From Paenibacillus catalpae (GTDB taxonomy: Bacteria; Bacillota; Bacilli; Paenibacillales; Paenibacillaceae): 64,000 nt of DNA. The DNA is taken from positions 254,479 through 318,478 of the forward strand of contig NZ_FOMT01000002.1 of the NCBI RefSeq assembly GCF_900112695.1, written 5' to 3'. Positions 45,782 to 54,639 of the stretch are shown in pieces. The translations under genes were made by a program, and so were the position numbers. The notes below the pieces were generated by a model. The model made no database searches. It saw nothing but the letters and a program-made list of their open reading frames with translations, and was not told the origin of the DNA. The first letter of the stretch is position 1; each line of letters begins with the position of its first letter.

Positions 45782-47087
45782 TTTCTGGACGGTAGCAGGC
45801 TTTACGATGAAAAATAAGTTTAAAGGAAAATCTTTTCTAATTACTACTTTAATCTTTGTTGTAATTTTGTGTGTTTTAGCGAATTTGCCTTATATCATCT
45901 CCTTGTTCGACAAGAACAGCGATAAACCGGTTAGTATCGGTTATGCGATTGATGCAAGAGCCGTCGAAGGAACCAAGATTGCGGAGCAGCTAAGGAACAG
46001 TTATGCAGGGCAGGAGAAGCCGGCAATCAAGCTGACTGAATACCCGGATGCAGGCTCTACCGAGCAGAATGAGAAGGTGCTCAAGGATGCTGTAGCAGAC
46101 AAGAAGATCAAGGGTTATCTCTTGTTTGGTCCGGTAAACGAGACGGGCTTGCCTACGGTGACATACAAATCCGAGAAGCTGCTTGATGAGAAGACTTCAC
46201 AGGCTTTGGAGCAGGGTATTCAGATCGTTAAGACCGATATTGTGCTGAAGGACAGCGGCTTAACCGATGAGCAAAAATCGATGCTGCTAAGTCCGGTCGT
46301 CATTAATACGATGCAAATTGCTGCAAGTGATGGTGCAGGTGGAGCAGGCAACGGCAAAACGGAGGCACAGCAAGGTGTTGATATGGGCTTTGTAACTCTC
46401 CTCCTGATGCTGTTATTCTTCGGCATTATGATTTCGGGCCAAATGATTGCCTCGGAAATTACGGCAGAAAAGAGCTCCCGCGTCATGGAGATTATCGTGA
46501 CGAGCGTATCTCCGCTGAAGCAAATGTTTGGTAAAATATTTGGCATGTTTGTTGTTGGTCTGACGCAGATAGTCATCTATGTCGCGGTTGTCTTTATCAA
46601 CATCAACCTGCCGCATAATAACTCGGCGTTCTTGCAATATGATATTGATCTGTCAAAGGTTGATCCTCTTTTGCTGGTATATGGATTGCTGTTCTATGTA
46701 ATGGGCTTCCTGATCTATGCGACCTTGTTCGCTGCAGTTGGCTCGATCGTAAGCCGGACAGAGGATTTGGGCCAAGCGGTTATGCCAATTACGATGCTGT
46801 CGCTGGCTGGCTTCTATATCACGACATTCAGTATTTCAAATCCGGATACGATGCTCGTCAAAGTCACGTCGTTTATCCCATTCTTCTCGCCGTTCGTCAT
46901 GCTGCTTCGAGTAGGTCTCTCTAACCCGCCAATCTGGCAGGTTATAGTATCGATTGGCATCCTGCTCGTAAGCATCTATGCTGCCGGCTGGGTATCGGCG
47001 AAGATTTACCGCACCGGCGTCCTGCTGTACGGTAAACGTCCTAGCTGGAAAGAGTTGCGAAAAGCGATGAAGGCATATAAGGTTTAA
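45774..47087 (+). CDS. natB: ABC exporter permease, NatB type
   Basis: A 437-aa ABC-2 family permease. A first membrane segment lies at residues 17-40, then a large extracellular domain to about 205, then five to six segments from FVTLLLMLLFFGIMISGQMIASEITAEKSSRVMEIIVTSVSP onwards; that EKS-R-E loop is the family hallmark. ATG 45774 lies within the natA 3' end with GGCGGTGA upstream. Only 19 bases after its stop lies the left end of the putative mobile element, so its original terminator has probably been displaced. Confidence 0.88.
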   Translation: MNSFWTVAGFTMKNKFKGKSFLITTLIFVVILCVLANLPYIISLFDKNSDKPVSIGYAIDARAVEGTKIAEQLRNSYAGQEKPAIKLTEYPDAGSTEQNEKVLKDAVADKKIKGYLLFGPVNETGLPTVTYKSEKLLDEKTSQALEQGIQIVKTDIVLKDSGLTDEQKSMLLSPVVINTMQIAASDGAGGAGNGKTEAQQGVDMGFVTLLLMLLFFGIMISGQMIASEITAEKSSRVMEIIVTSVSPLKQMFGKIFGMFVVGLTQIVIYVAVVFININLPHNNSAFLQYDIDLSKVDPLLLVYGLLFYVMGFLIYATLFAAVGSIVSRTEDLGQAVMPITMLSLAGFYITTFSISNPDTMLVKVTSFIPFFSPFVMLLRVGLSNPPIWQVIVSIGILLVSIYAAGWVSAKIYRTGVLLYGKRPSWKELRKAMKAYKV

Positions 47088-47098
47088 AAAACTAAGTA

Positions 47099-47106
47099 AG
47101 ATTAGT
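47099..47106. repeat. Target-site duplication, left copy
   Basis: AGATTAGT directly abuts the left terminal repeat (TGTGAG...). The identical octamer abuts the right terminal repeat at 60087-60094. Confidence 0.8.
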
Positions 47107-47216
47107 TGTGAGTAACGGTTATAGATTAGACAGTTTACAAGATAAGACAAGACAATTCACAGGATAAAACAAGACAATTTACAAGATAAATTAAGACATT
47201 GTACACTATAGTTTCA
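47107..47216 (+). repeat. Left element end: five 22-bp units
   Basis: From the tip, units run at 47107-47128 (TGTGAGTAACGGTTATAGAT plus TA), 47129-47150, 47151-47172, 47173-47194 and 47195-47216. Units two to four read GACA(G/A)TT(T/C)ACAAGATAA and similar; the fifth is diverged (GACATTGTACACTATAG). The phasing is exactly 22 bases, about two helical turns, as expected for arrayed transposase binding sites. Confidence 0.85.
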
Positions 47217-47375
47217 GCACAAATGAGTGGACCGACAAAACATTAAGGAGGCAGATGTAATTCATGCCAGCTGCTGTCGTTTTGTATAGTGCTATATGGC
47301 CTTTTTGAGCTGATTAATAATAAATGTCTAATTGTCCGAGCATACGGAATATTTACTGCAGATATTATGACTGAT

Positions 47376-47414
47376 TAAAAATCCCCAGACTAAAGATTCG
47401 ATAGTCTGGGGATT
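47376..47414 (-). terminator. Terminator of the multicopper oxidase gene
   Basis: AATCCCCAGACTA (47380-47392) and TAGTCTGGGGATT (47402-47414) form a 13-bp perfect stem. Read on the minus strand it is followed by TTTTAATCAG. It lies just downstream of the minus-strand oxidase stop codon. Confidence 0.9.
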
Positions 47415-47420
47415 CTTCCG

Positions 47421-49001
47421 TTATTCAGGTCTATTTCGCGCATTCGGATCTGCAACAAAATCGGTCTTGTAGTCTGTATATTTTAGTTCTGTTACCATAC
47501 CGGCAGAGGCATGATGCAAATCATGACAATGGAACATCCAATTCCCTGGGTTATTTGCTTCGAAGGCCACCACGTATTCTTCTCCTGGTCGAACGTTTAA
47601 TGTATCTTTGAAGACTGGGGATCCCTGTAGCGGTTCTCCATTTTTACTTAGAATTTGGAAGAAGTGTCCGTGCAGATGCATCGGATGATCTTCTGTTTTG
47701 GAATTATTCGCGAGGCGTACTTTTACCGTATCTCCCTTTTTGACAGTCAGAGCATCGGTATCCGGAAATGTCTTATTGTTAATTGTATAGACCATATTCC
47801 CATTTTTCATTTCGGTGTTCAGATTCATCGTATATTCTAGCGTATATTTTTGATCCAACGCGAATGTATTCTTACCTGCCTGCCCGTACATAGCCAAGTC
47901 AACAGCAGGGAGATTCTCGGTAGCGTTAGATTTATCGAATTCAGCTGAAATACCTTCATAAGCGATAATTGCTCTCATTCCCAATGCAGCTTGGTTATCG
48001 CTGTGATCTTCGATTAACCACTGTCCTGGGTTATTGGCGACAAATTCAATATCATATCGCTCACCTGGAGCGATACTTACCAAATTATCTTTCAAAATGC
48101 CTGGGTTGTTTATAGGCTGTCCATCAGTTGCGATTACTTTGAATTCATGTCCGTGTAAATGAATTTGATGGGATAAATACCCTGCATTTATCAATCGGAG
48201 TCGCACTTTTTCTCCTCGCTTAACAGGAAGCTGATCCACAAGCGAGCCTGACTTACCATTTATGCTAAACAGGTCGTACATGCTCATATCATCTCCCATG
48301 GACATGGAACTCATCTCATCGTTCATATTAGAAGAACTGCCGTCATTCATATTCATTCCGCTATGATCCATGCCGGACATGTTCATATCAGACATTCCCA
48401 TTCCTGAGCTTATCCACTCATCCAGCATAAGCGTATAATCGCGATCCGCTTTTTCTTCATTGGTGCCTAAGACAATGAATGACCCGTACAAACCACGATC
48501 CAACTGATTCACGCTATCCTGATGGGAGTGGTACCAATATGTGCCGGGTACATCAGCTATAAACTCATACGTATAGGTTTGGCCAGGTTGAACCGCATTC
48601 TGCGTGACTCCAGGAATACCGTCCATATTATTTGGAACAGGAACACCATGCCAATGAATGGTGACCGGTTCGGGCAACTCGTTTTTCAAATTAATTTTTA
48701 TTCTATCTCCTTGCTTAACCCGAATTTGTGGCCCAGGAACAGAGTTGTTAAATGTCCAAACGGGCAAGGTTTTGCCTGGAGCAATTTCCTGGTTACTTTG
48801 AGTGGCAACCAAATTAAATTCTTTACCCGTTAAAACAGCTGTTTTTTCTGTCTGGGCGTTCGTTGTTTTCGAGGATTCGTTTATCCCCCCCATATTCATT
48901 TTCGAATGATCCATCTCCACAGTTGAACCGGTACACCCAGCTAAGATGACAGATAAAGCGCCGATTATAATTGTGCACTTAAGTTTCCAGCCAATTCTCA
49001 T
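47421..49001 (-). CDS. Multicopper oxidase, lipoprotein, Met-rich
   Basis: A 526-aa extracytoplasmic copper oxidase, probably oxidising Cu(I) to the less toxic Cu(II). A lipoprotein signal ends in LAGC. The copper-site motifs are complete: HWHGVPVP, YWYHSHQDS, HQIHLHGHEF, HPMHLHGHFF and the type 1 motif HCHDLHHASAGM. A Met/His/Asp-rich insert (about residues 205-245, with repeated M-x-M and GMDHSGM) suits Cu(I) capture, as in CueO. I chose ATG 49001 (MRIGWKLK), preceded by AAAGGAAGATCAA; an in-frame ATG 11 codons upstream lacks a good ribosome site. It is divergent from the F510-type gene. Confidence 0.92.
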   Translation of the reverse strand: MRIGWKLKCTIIIGALSVILAGCTGSTVEMDHSKMNMGGINESSKTTNAQTEKTAVLTGKEFNLVATQSNQEIAPGKTLPVWTFNNSVPGPQIRVKQGDRIKINLKNELPEPVTIHWHGVPVPNNMDGIPGVTQNAVQPGQTYTYEFIADVPGTYWYHSHQDSVNQLDRGLYGSFIVLGTNEEKADRDYTLMLDEWISSGMGMSDMNMSGMDHSGMNMNDGSSSNMNDEMSSMSMGDDMSMYDLFSINGKSGSLVDQLPVKRGEKVRLRLINAGYLSHQIHLHGHEFKVIATDGQPINNPGILKDNLVSIAPGERYDIEFVANNPGQWLIEDHSDNQAALGMRAIIAYEGISAEFDKSNATENLPAVDLAMYGQAGKNTFALDQKYTLEYTMNLNTEMKNGNMVYTINNKTFPDTDALTVKKGDTVKVRLANNSKTEDHPMHLHGHFFQILSKNGEPLQGSPVFKDTLNVRPGEEYVVAFEANNPGNWMFHCHDLHHASAGMVTELKYTDYKTDFVADPNARNRPE

Positions 49002-49292
49002 TATTTGATCTTCCTTTCCATTTAAAATGTTCATTTGAACAGGATGATCAAATCATAACTGATACATATGTAGAACTTTTGAGGAAGAAATATCTTTTGT
49101 GAGAAAAATCGCTGAAGCATAGAAATTATTGAGATAGTTGACATTAACACAATGAATAACCGGATTCTATATATAACGAAGTATTTTTTATACACAAAAA
49201 GACTTTACTTGTGGAATCGTCTTCACAAGATCATCACAAGTGAATATTATTATATTTGATGTGGACAAACTTATCGGTTTTGAGGAGCGCTA

Positions 49293-50171
49293 ATGAAAAA
49301 GTCACTCGTTCTATGTATGATTGTAGTTTCTCTTCTTTTACTTGCAGGCTGTTCTTCAGGAAAATCAATGACTCTGATGCACATTCATGGTCTTGGTTAC
49401 TCCAGTGACGGGAAGCAGATATTAATCCCAGCCCACGATGGATTGGTTAGCTATGAGAATGGTAAATGGAATCACGGTGCAGGTGAAAAGCGTGATTATA
49501 TGGGATTTAATGCGGTTGACACTGGGTATTATAGCAGTGGACATCCAGCAGAAGGGTCACGTGAGAAAAACCCATTAGGTATTGTGAAAAGCTCTGATGA
49601 CGGTAAAACGATTGAAATGCTTGATTTGTATGGGGTAGAAGATTTTCACGGTATGGCTGTTGGTTATAAGACTCACGCGATTTATGTGTTCAACCCTAGT
49701 CTAAACCCTAAAATGAGTTCAGTCGGGCTATATTATTCTTTAGATGACGCAAAAACGTGGACAAAAAGTAATATGGGTGGGGTCAACGGAGAGGTCCTAG
49801 CAGTTGCGGCTCACCCAAACGATCCGGCTATAGTTGCGCTTGTTACCAAAGAAGGGCTTTACTTATCAAAAGATAGCGGTAATCATTTTGAAAAAGCTCC
49901 AGTGACTTTTCAAGTAACAGGTATCTCGTTTGATATGGCTGGGCAATTAATGATTGGTGGGCAAAAAGAGTTGATTATTGAAAATGCAAACCCATCAATG
50001 CCAAAGCTGGATCAAGACGATGCTGTGCAATACCTCGTACAGAGCCCGACAAACGATAAAGAAATCGTAGTTGCTACTTATAAAAAGAATGTTTTTATTA
50101 GCAATGACAAGGGGGCAACTTGGACCCAAATTGTGAACGAAGGATCTACAATAACAAAGCAAAACGACTAG
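49293..50171 (+). CDS. F510_1955-type lipoprotein with BNR/sortilin-like repeats
   Basis: A 292-aa predicted lipoprotein; the signal peptide ends LLAGC near residue 20. The rest resembles a beta-propeller of BNR or sortilin type, with repeats such as GLGYSSDGKQILIPAHDGL, YYSLDDAKTWTKSNMGG, GLYLSKDSGNHFEKAPV and VFISNDKGATWTQI. Proteins of this type are annotated as F510_1955 family glycosylhydrolases, though no enzymatic activity is established to my knowledge. Its place between the oxidase and the csoR genes suggests a part in copper stress. Codon use is AT-rich compared with the chromosomal genes to the left. Confidence 0.72.
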   Translation: MKKSLVLCMIVVSLLLLAGCSSGKSMTLMHIHGLGYSSDGKQILIPAHDGLVSYENGKWNHGAGEKRDYMGFNAVDTGYYSSGHPAEGSREKNPLGIVKSSDDGKTIEMLDLYGVEDFHGMAVGYKTHAIYVFNPSLNPKMSSVGLYYSLDDAKTWTKSNMGGVNGEVLAVAAHPNDPAIVALVTKEGLYLSKDSGNHFEKAPVTFQVTGISFDMAGQLMIGGQKELIIENANPSMPKLDQDDAVQYLVQSPTNDKEIVVATYKKNVFISNDKGATWTQIVNEGSTITKQND

Positions 50172-50235
50172 AGTCTCTCAAAGTTCCCTGTTCTTCGGGC
50201 AGTGAAATGGTTTTGGAAATAATTTAAAACGCCTA

Positions 50236-50265
50236 TTGATATACCCTGTGGGGGTATGGTATATT
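50236..50265 (+). promoter_or_regulatory. csoR (second copy) promoter with CsoR operator
   Basis: TTGATA (50236-50241), an 18-base spacer and TATATT (50260-50265) form a promoter. The operator ATACCCTGTGGGGGTAT (50241-50257) fills the spacer, the same design as at 15298. Confidence 0.82.
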
Positions 50266-50288
50266 GAAAATGTAAGGAGGTTATGCTA

Positions 50289-50621
50289 ATGGAATCACAT
50301 GATGAAATGAAACTTGAAGAAACGTGTTGCCATACTGACAGTAATCGCAAGAGCCACCATTCTGAAAAAACAAAGAGCAATCTTACCTCTAGATTAAACC
50401 GTATCGAAGGACAAATTCGCGGCATTAAAGGTCTAATTGAAAAGGATACGTATTGTGACGACGTACTGAATCAAATCGCTGCAGTGCAATCCGCGCTGAA
50501 TAGTGTTGGGAAAATTCTGCTAGAACATCACATGAACAGCTGCGTAATCGAACGGATTCAAGAAGGGGACAATGAAGTTATTAAAGAACTCATGGTTACC
50601 ATGAATAAATTGATCAAATAA
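50289..50621 (+). CDS. csoR: CsoR-family copper-sensing repressor, element copy
   Basis: A 110-aa paralogue of the repressor at 15360. The copper ligands are conserved: cysteine in DTYCDDVLNQIAAVQSAL, and histidine and cysteine in EHHMNSCVIERI. The cores of the two proteins are very similar (KSNLTSRLNRIEGQIRG here). I chose ATG 50289, eight bases after AAGGAGG; ATG 50283 is only two bases from it. It probably represses csoR-copZ and copA here, each having an upstream G/C-tract operator, and may cross-regulate the chromosomal copy. Confidence 0.93.
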   Translation: MESHDEMKLEETCCHTDSNRKSHHSEKTKSNLTSRLNRIEGQIRGIKGLIEKDTYCDDVLNQIAAVQSALNSVGKILLEHHMNSCVIERIQEGDNEVIKELMVTMNKLIK

Positions 50622-50638
50622 TAAAGGAGAGCTGCGAT

Positions 50639-50842
50639 ATGCAAACAATAACGCTTAAGGTAGAAGGAATGTCCTGCGGGCATTGCGTTAATTCGGTTGA
50701 AGGTGCGGTAAAACAAATTGGTGCTTCCGGTAAAGTTGATTTGACGGCGGGATCCGTAACGGTTCAGTTTGATGAGTCCAAAGTGTCCCTCGATGCGATC
50801 AAAGAAGCAATTGAAGAGCAAGGATACGATGTAGCGAATTGA
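50639..50842 (+). CDS. copZ: Copper chaperone CopZ, element copy
   Basis: A 67-aa heavy-metal-associated domain with GMSCGHC at residues 11-17 and the end EEQGYDVAN. It closely resembles the chaperone at 15718. The start follows AAAGGAGAGCTGCGAT. It is transcribed with csoR and delivers Cu(I) to the CopA ATPase encoded next. Confidence 0.94.
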   Translation: MQTITLKVEGMSCGHCVNSVEGAVKQIGASGKVDLTAGSVTVQFDESKVSLDAIKEAIEEQGYDVAN

Positions 50843-50899
50843 TTTAATGAGCCGCCATCGTGCGGCTCTACCGTACTGTCTATTTTTTTTAATTAATAT

Positions 50900-50919
50900 A
50901 TACCCCCACCGGGTATATT
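50900..50919 (+). promoter_or_regulatory. CsoR-type operator before copA
   Basis: ATACCCCCACCGGGTAT (50900-50916) matches the other CsoR operators in the window. It overlaps a possible -10, TATATT (50914-50919); the -35 is not clear. This gives copA its own copper-inducible promoter. Confidence 0.75.
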
Positions 50920-50938
50920 ATCGAAGGGTGAACTGAAG

Positions 50939-53365
50939 GTGGAAAAACAATTGGAACAACAACAGACGACGCTTCAAATAGCAGGGATGACGTGTGCTGC
51001 TTGCGCGAACCGTATTGAAAAAGGATTAAGGAAACTGGAAGGAGTGTCTGATGCCAACGTGAATTTTGCATTAGAGAAAGCTTCGGTCACTTATAACCCT
51101 AGTCAGACTAATATACCGGCCATGGAGCAAAAAATTGAAGCCCTTGGTTACAGCACAGTTAAAGAAGAAGTCGATTTTAAGCTGGTCGGCATGACCTGCG
51201 CAGCCTGCGCGGCACGTATTGAGAAAGGCTTAAGCAAAATGCCAGGTGTAAACAAGGCCACCGTCAATTTTGCGCTAGAAACCGCGCATGTCGAGTACAA
51301 TGCAGAGCAAGTATCTATAGCGGATATGACAAAAAAAGTCGATCAACTCGGTTACAAAGCCATTCGTAAAGAAGAGGAAGCGGCAGCGGGAGGCTACAAA
51401 CAAAAAGAAATCCGCCACAAAAAGCTGCAGCTGGTGGTATCCGCCGTGTTATCCCTGCCTCTTCTGTGGGCAATGGTCAGTCATTTTTCATTTACGTCGT
51501 GGATTTATTTGCCTGAATTTTTGATGAACCCTTGGGTGCAGCTTGTTCTGGCAACCCCGGTTCAATTCATCATTGGCCGACAGTTTTATGTGGGAGCCTA
51601 TAAAGCGCTCCGGAACAAAAGCGCGAATATGGACGTTCTCGTGTCGCTTGGCACCTCCGCTGCATATTTCTACAGCTTGTACTTAACGATTCAGTGGGCG
51701 ACAACAACAGGCGCACACCGCCATGCTCCAGATATGTACTACGAAACCAGCGCGATCTTGATTACATTAATTATTTTGGGCAAATTGTTCGAAATTCTTG
51801 CTAAGGGGCGCACATCGGAAGCGATCAAGAAACTGATGGGGCTGCAGGCAAAAACGGCGCTCGTTATTCGCGATGGCCAAGAAATGACTGTCCCGATCGA
51901 AGAAGTCATCATCGGAGATATCGTCCTTGTCAGACCTGGCGACAAGATCCCGGTGGACGGAGAAGTAGTAGAGGGGATTTCCGCCATAGACGAATCCATG
52001 CTGACCGGTGAAAGTATTCCGGTAGAGAAAAGAGCCGGTGATGCTGTCATCGGAGCAACTGTGAACAAAAACGGCAGCTTGAAAATTAAAGCTACCCGAG
52101 TCGGAAAAGAGACGGCTTTGGCTCAAATCATCAAGGTCGTAGAAGAAGCGCAAGGCTCTAAGGCGCCGATTCAGCGCATAGCTGACGTGATCTCCGGTAA
52201 TTTTGTACCGATCGTAGTTGGAATCGCGGTTGTAACGTTCCTGATCTGGTTTATATGGGTAACGCCGGGCGATTTCGCCGCCGCCCTGGAAAAGGCGATT
52301 GCCGTGCTCGTTATCGCTTGCCCATGCGCATTAGGTCTTGCTACGCCGACATCGATTATGGCCGGATCGGGCCGCGCAGCGGAATTCGGTATCTTGTTCA
52401 AAGGCGGCGAGCATCTGGAATCGATGCAAAAAGTAGAGACCATCGTACTCGATAAAACGGGAACAGTGACGAAAGGCAAACCGGAGTTGACGGATGTGCG
52501 TATTGAGGGCCTTGACGAGACAGAAGCGCTTCGTCTGATCGGGTCAGCTGAAAAGCAATCGGAGCATCCGTTAGCGGAAGCGATTGTTGCGGGCATTACC
52601 GCCAAGGGCATTACGCTGACTGCAACAGAGCATTTTGAAGCGATTCCCGGATATGGCATCCGGGCGATGATAGAAGGCAAGGAAGTACTGGTCGGCACGC
52701 GCAAGTTGCTGCAGCGCGAAAATATACCATTTGGGAAAACAACAGAGACGATGGAGCAACTGGAGTCCGAAGGCAAAACGGCTATGTTGATCGCGATAGA
52801 TAAGCGGTACGCCGGAATTGTAGCCGTCGCCGATACGATCAAGGAAACGTCGAAAGAAGCGATTACCAAGCTGAAACAGCTGGGCATTGAAGTAATTATG
52901 ATTACTGGTGATAACAAGCGGACGGCTCAGGCGATCGCAAATGAGGTTGGTATCGATCATGTGCTTGCCGAAGTGCTGCCGGAAGGCAAGGCGGAGGAAG
53001 TCAAAAAACTGCAGGCTCAAGGCAAAAAGGTAGCGATGGTAGGCGATGGCATTAACGATGCGCCGGCTCTGGCAACCGCAGATGTAGGTATCGCGATAGG
53101 AACGGGAACGGATATCGCTATGGAAGCCGCGGATGTGACGCTTATGCGTGGCGAGCTTACTAGTATTGCTGACGCCATTTTCATCAGCCGCAAGACGATG
53201 GCCAATATCAAGCAAAACTTGTTCTGGGCGCTTGGCTACAATACGCTTGGCATACCAATCGCAGCTATTGGACTTCTCGCACCATGGGTCGCAGGTGCTG
53301 CGATGGCGCTTAGCTCAGTATCGGTTGTGTTGAATGCGCTGCGGCTGCAGCGAGTCAAACTGTAA
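50939..53365 (+). CDS. copA: Copper-exporting P1B-type ATPase
   Basis: An 808-aa Cu(I) efflux ATPase in the cell membrane. Two N-terminal metal-binding domains carry [12 protein letters not shown] (about residue 17) and [12 protein letters not shown] (about 85). Eight membrane segments are expected, with the transport motif [11 protein letters not shown]. The cytoplasmic domains have LTGES, the phosphorylation site [11 protein letters not shown], the SEHPLAEAI motif and [18 protein letters not shown]. The length is normal for Bacillus CopA. The start is GTG 50939 with GAAGGGTGA upstream. A CsoR operator precedes it. Confidence 0.96.
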   Translation: MEKQLEQQQTTLQIAGMTCAACANRIEKGLRKLEGVSDANVNFALEKASVTYNPSQTNIPAMEQKIEALGYSTVKEEVDFKLVGMTCAACAARIEKGLSKMPGVNKATVNFALETAHVEYNAEQVSIADMTKKVDQLGYKAIRKEEEAAAGGYKQKEIRHKKLQLVVSAVLSLPLLWAMVSHFSFTSWIYLPEFLMNPWVQLVLATPVQFIIGRQFYVGAYKALRNKSANMDVLVSLGTSAAYFYSLYLTIQWATTTGAHRHAPDMYYETSAILITLIILGKLFEILAKGRTSEAIKKLMGLQAKTALVIRDGQEMTVPIEEVIIGDIVLVRPGDKIPVDGEVVEGISAIDESMLTGESIPVEKRAGDAVIGATVNKNGSLKIKATRVGKETALAQIIKVVEEAQGSKAPIQRIADVISGNFVPIVVGIAVVTFLIWFIWVTPGDFAAALEKAIAVLVIACPCALGLATPTSIMAGSGRAAEFGILFKGGEHLESMQKVETIVLDKTGTVTKGKPELTDVRIEGLDETEALRLIGSAEKQSEHPLAEAIVAGITAKGITLTATEHFEAIPGYGIRAMIEGKEVLVGTRKLLQRENIPFGKTTETMEQLESEGKTAMLIAIDKRYAGIVAVADTIKETSKEAITKLKQLGIEVIMITGDNKRTAQAIANEVGIDHVLAEVLPEGKAEEVKKLQAQGKKVAMVGDGINDAPALATADVGIAIGTGTDIAMEAADVTLMRGELTSIADAIFISRKTMANIKQNLFWALGYNTLGIPIAAIGLLAPWVAGAAMALSSVSVVLNALRLQRVKL

Positions 53366-53387
53366 ATTCGTATTGGGAGAGGATCAT

Positions 53388-53926
53388 ATGGGGAGGATGA
53401 AATTTGCAGTCACGCCAGGCTTTGAAGTTGGAGGGTCTATTTTTAAACCTGAGCAGCTTGCACTTCTCGGATCATTGGGGAGAATGCTAAAATTGAACTT
53501 ACAAACTTTAAGCAACTTTATGTGGAGATGGATGAGGAACGCTTAGAAGAAGTCAAGAAGGAGCTGGCGGAGAAAGGGCTGGAAATATACCCATCAGGAT
53601 TTGTAACAAAAAGTCTTATAACCTGTAACTTTTGCCGAGGTGCTGAAGATGCCGGGGTTGAGATTGCACAAAAGTTAAATCGCATGATTGCGGGAATACC
53701 AATGCCGTCGCCGCTAAAAATCGGGTACGCCGGTTGTGCCCTCGGTACGAGCGAACCGCTCGCTTTTGCAGAATTGTTCGTTACAGGGGTAGATGCGGAA
53801 CAGATGATGAATATTGTTCAGAGGCTCGTTGCGTATTTTCAAGCAAACGGAAAAAACAAGGAAAAGTTCATCAAGTTTATAGGGCGGATTTCTATTGAAG
53901 AGTTACGTAATGCAGTTTCCAGTTAA
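53388..53926 (+). pseudogene. Siroheme nitrite/sulfite reductase-like protein, frameshifted
   Basis: Two overlapping frames together encode one protein of about 180 aa. The first (53388 to about 53480) has KFAVTPGFEVGGSIFKPEQL. The second resumes as ENAKIELTNFKQLYVEMDEE and runs to 53926. Adding one G to the GGGG run at 53477-53480 restores a continuous frame, so a one-base deletion or a sequencing error is likely. The C-terminal part resembles the ferredoxin-half and iron-sulphur segment of siroheme reductases (TCNFCRGAEDAG and GYAGCALGTSEPL), though the last cysteine of the usual set is replaced by Gly. Its substrate is unknown. Confidence 0.75.
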
Positions 53927-53943
53927 GTTAACCGGGGGTTTTT

Positions 53944-54639
53944 ATGAAGACAATACTGGTTGTAGACGATGAAGAAAAGATTCGTGAGGTCGTTGTCTCC
54001 TATTTACAAAAAGACGGATTTCAAACGATTGAAGCGGATAAAGGAAATAAAGCTCTTGATTTGGTGCGTGACGGAAATATTGATCTTGTTATTTTAGATC
54101 TCATGCTTCCGGATCTGTCGGGAGAGGAAGTATGCAAGTCGATTCGGCAGGTCTCTACGATACCGATTATTATGTTAACGGCCAAGGTAACGGAGGATGA
54201 TCGTGTGCAAGGACTATCCCTCGGCGCAGATGATTACGTAATAAAACCGTTTAGCACGCGTGAATTGATTGCCAGAGTTAAGGCAAATCTGCGCCGCGCA
54301 CATGACGATACTTTGCTCGCGGAAACCATATCGTTTAAAGGTGGGGATCTTACCATCCACCCCTTAAGGCATAAAGTTTTTAAAAACAGCAGTCCTGTAG
54401 CTCTTACGCCAAATGAATATAAATTATTGCTGACTTTTGCAAGGCATCCAGGCAGAACCTTTACGCGAGAAGAACTTGTTGAAAAGGTGCTTGGATTCGA
54501 TTTCGAAGGTGATGCACGTGCCATTGATCAGCATGTCAAAAACCTTAGACAAAAGATAGAATCTGACCCTAAAAACCCTGAGTATGTGATTACCGTTTTT
54601 GCTGTAGGTTACCGGTTTGCCGGGGGCGAATCCGAATGA
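53944..54639 (+). CDS. OmpR-family response regulator
   Basis: A 231-aa regulator. The receiver has DDEE at residues 8-11, the phospho-acceptor in LVILDLMLPDLSG near 52, and VIKPFSTRELIARVKA with the conserved lysine near 101. The C-terminal winged helix (about 130-228) includes LTPNEYKLLLTFARHPGRTFTREELVEKV and a YRF wing. It overlaps the kinase gene by four bases. Its place among copper genes suggests control of the oxidase, YdhK or F510-type genes; this is inference. Confidence 0.92.
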   Translation: MKTILVVDDEEKIREVVVSYLQKDGFQTIEADKGNKALDLVRDGNIDLVILDLMLPDLSGEEVCKSIRQVSTIPIIMLTAKVTEDDRVQGLSLGADDYVIKPFSTRELIARVKANLRRAHDDTLLAETISFKGGDLTIHPLRHKVFKNSSPVALTPNEYKLLLTFARHPGRTFTREELVEKVLGFDFEGDARAIDQHVKNLRQKIESDPKNPEYVITVFAVGYRFAGGESE

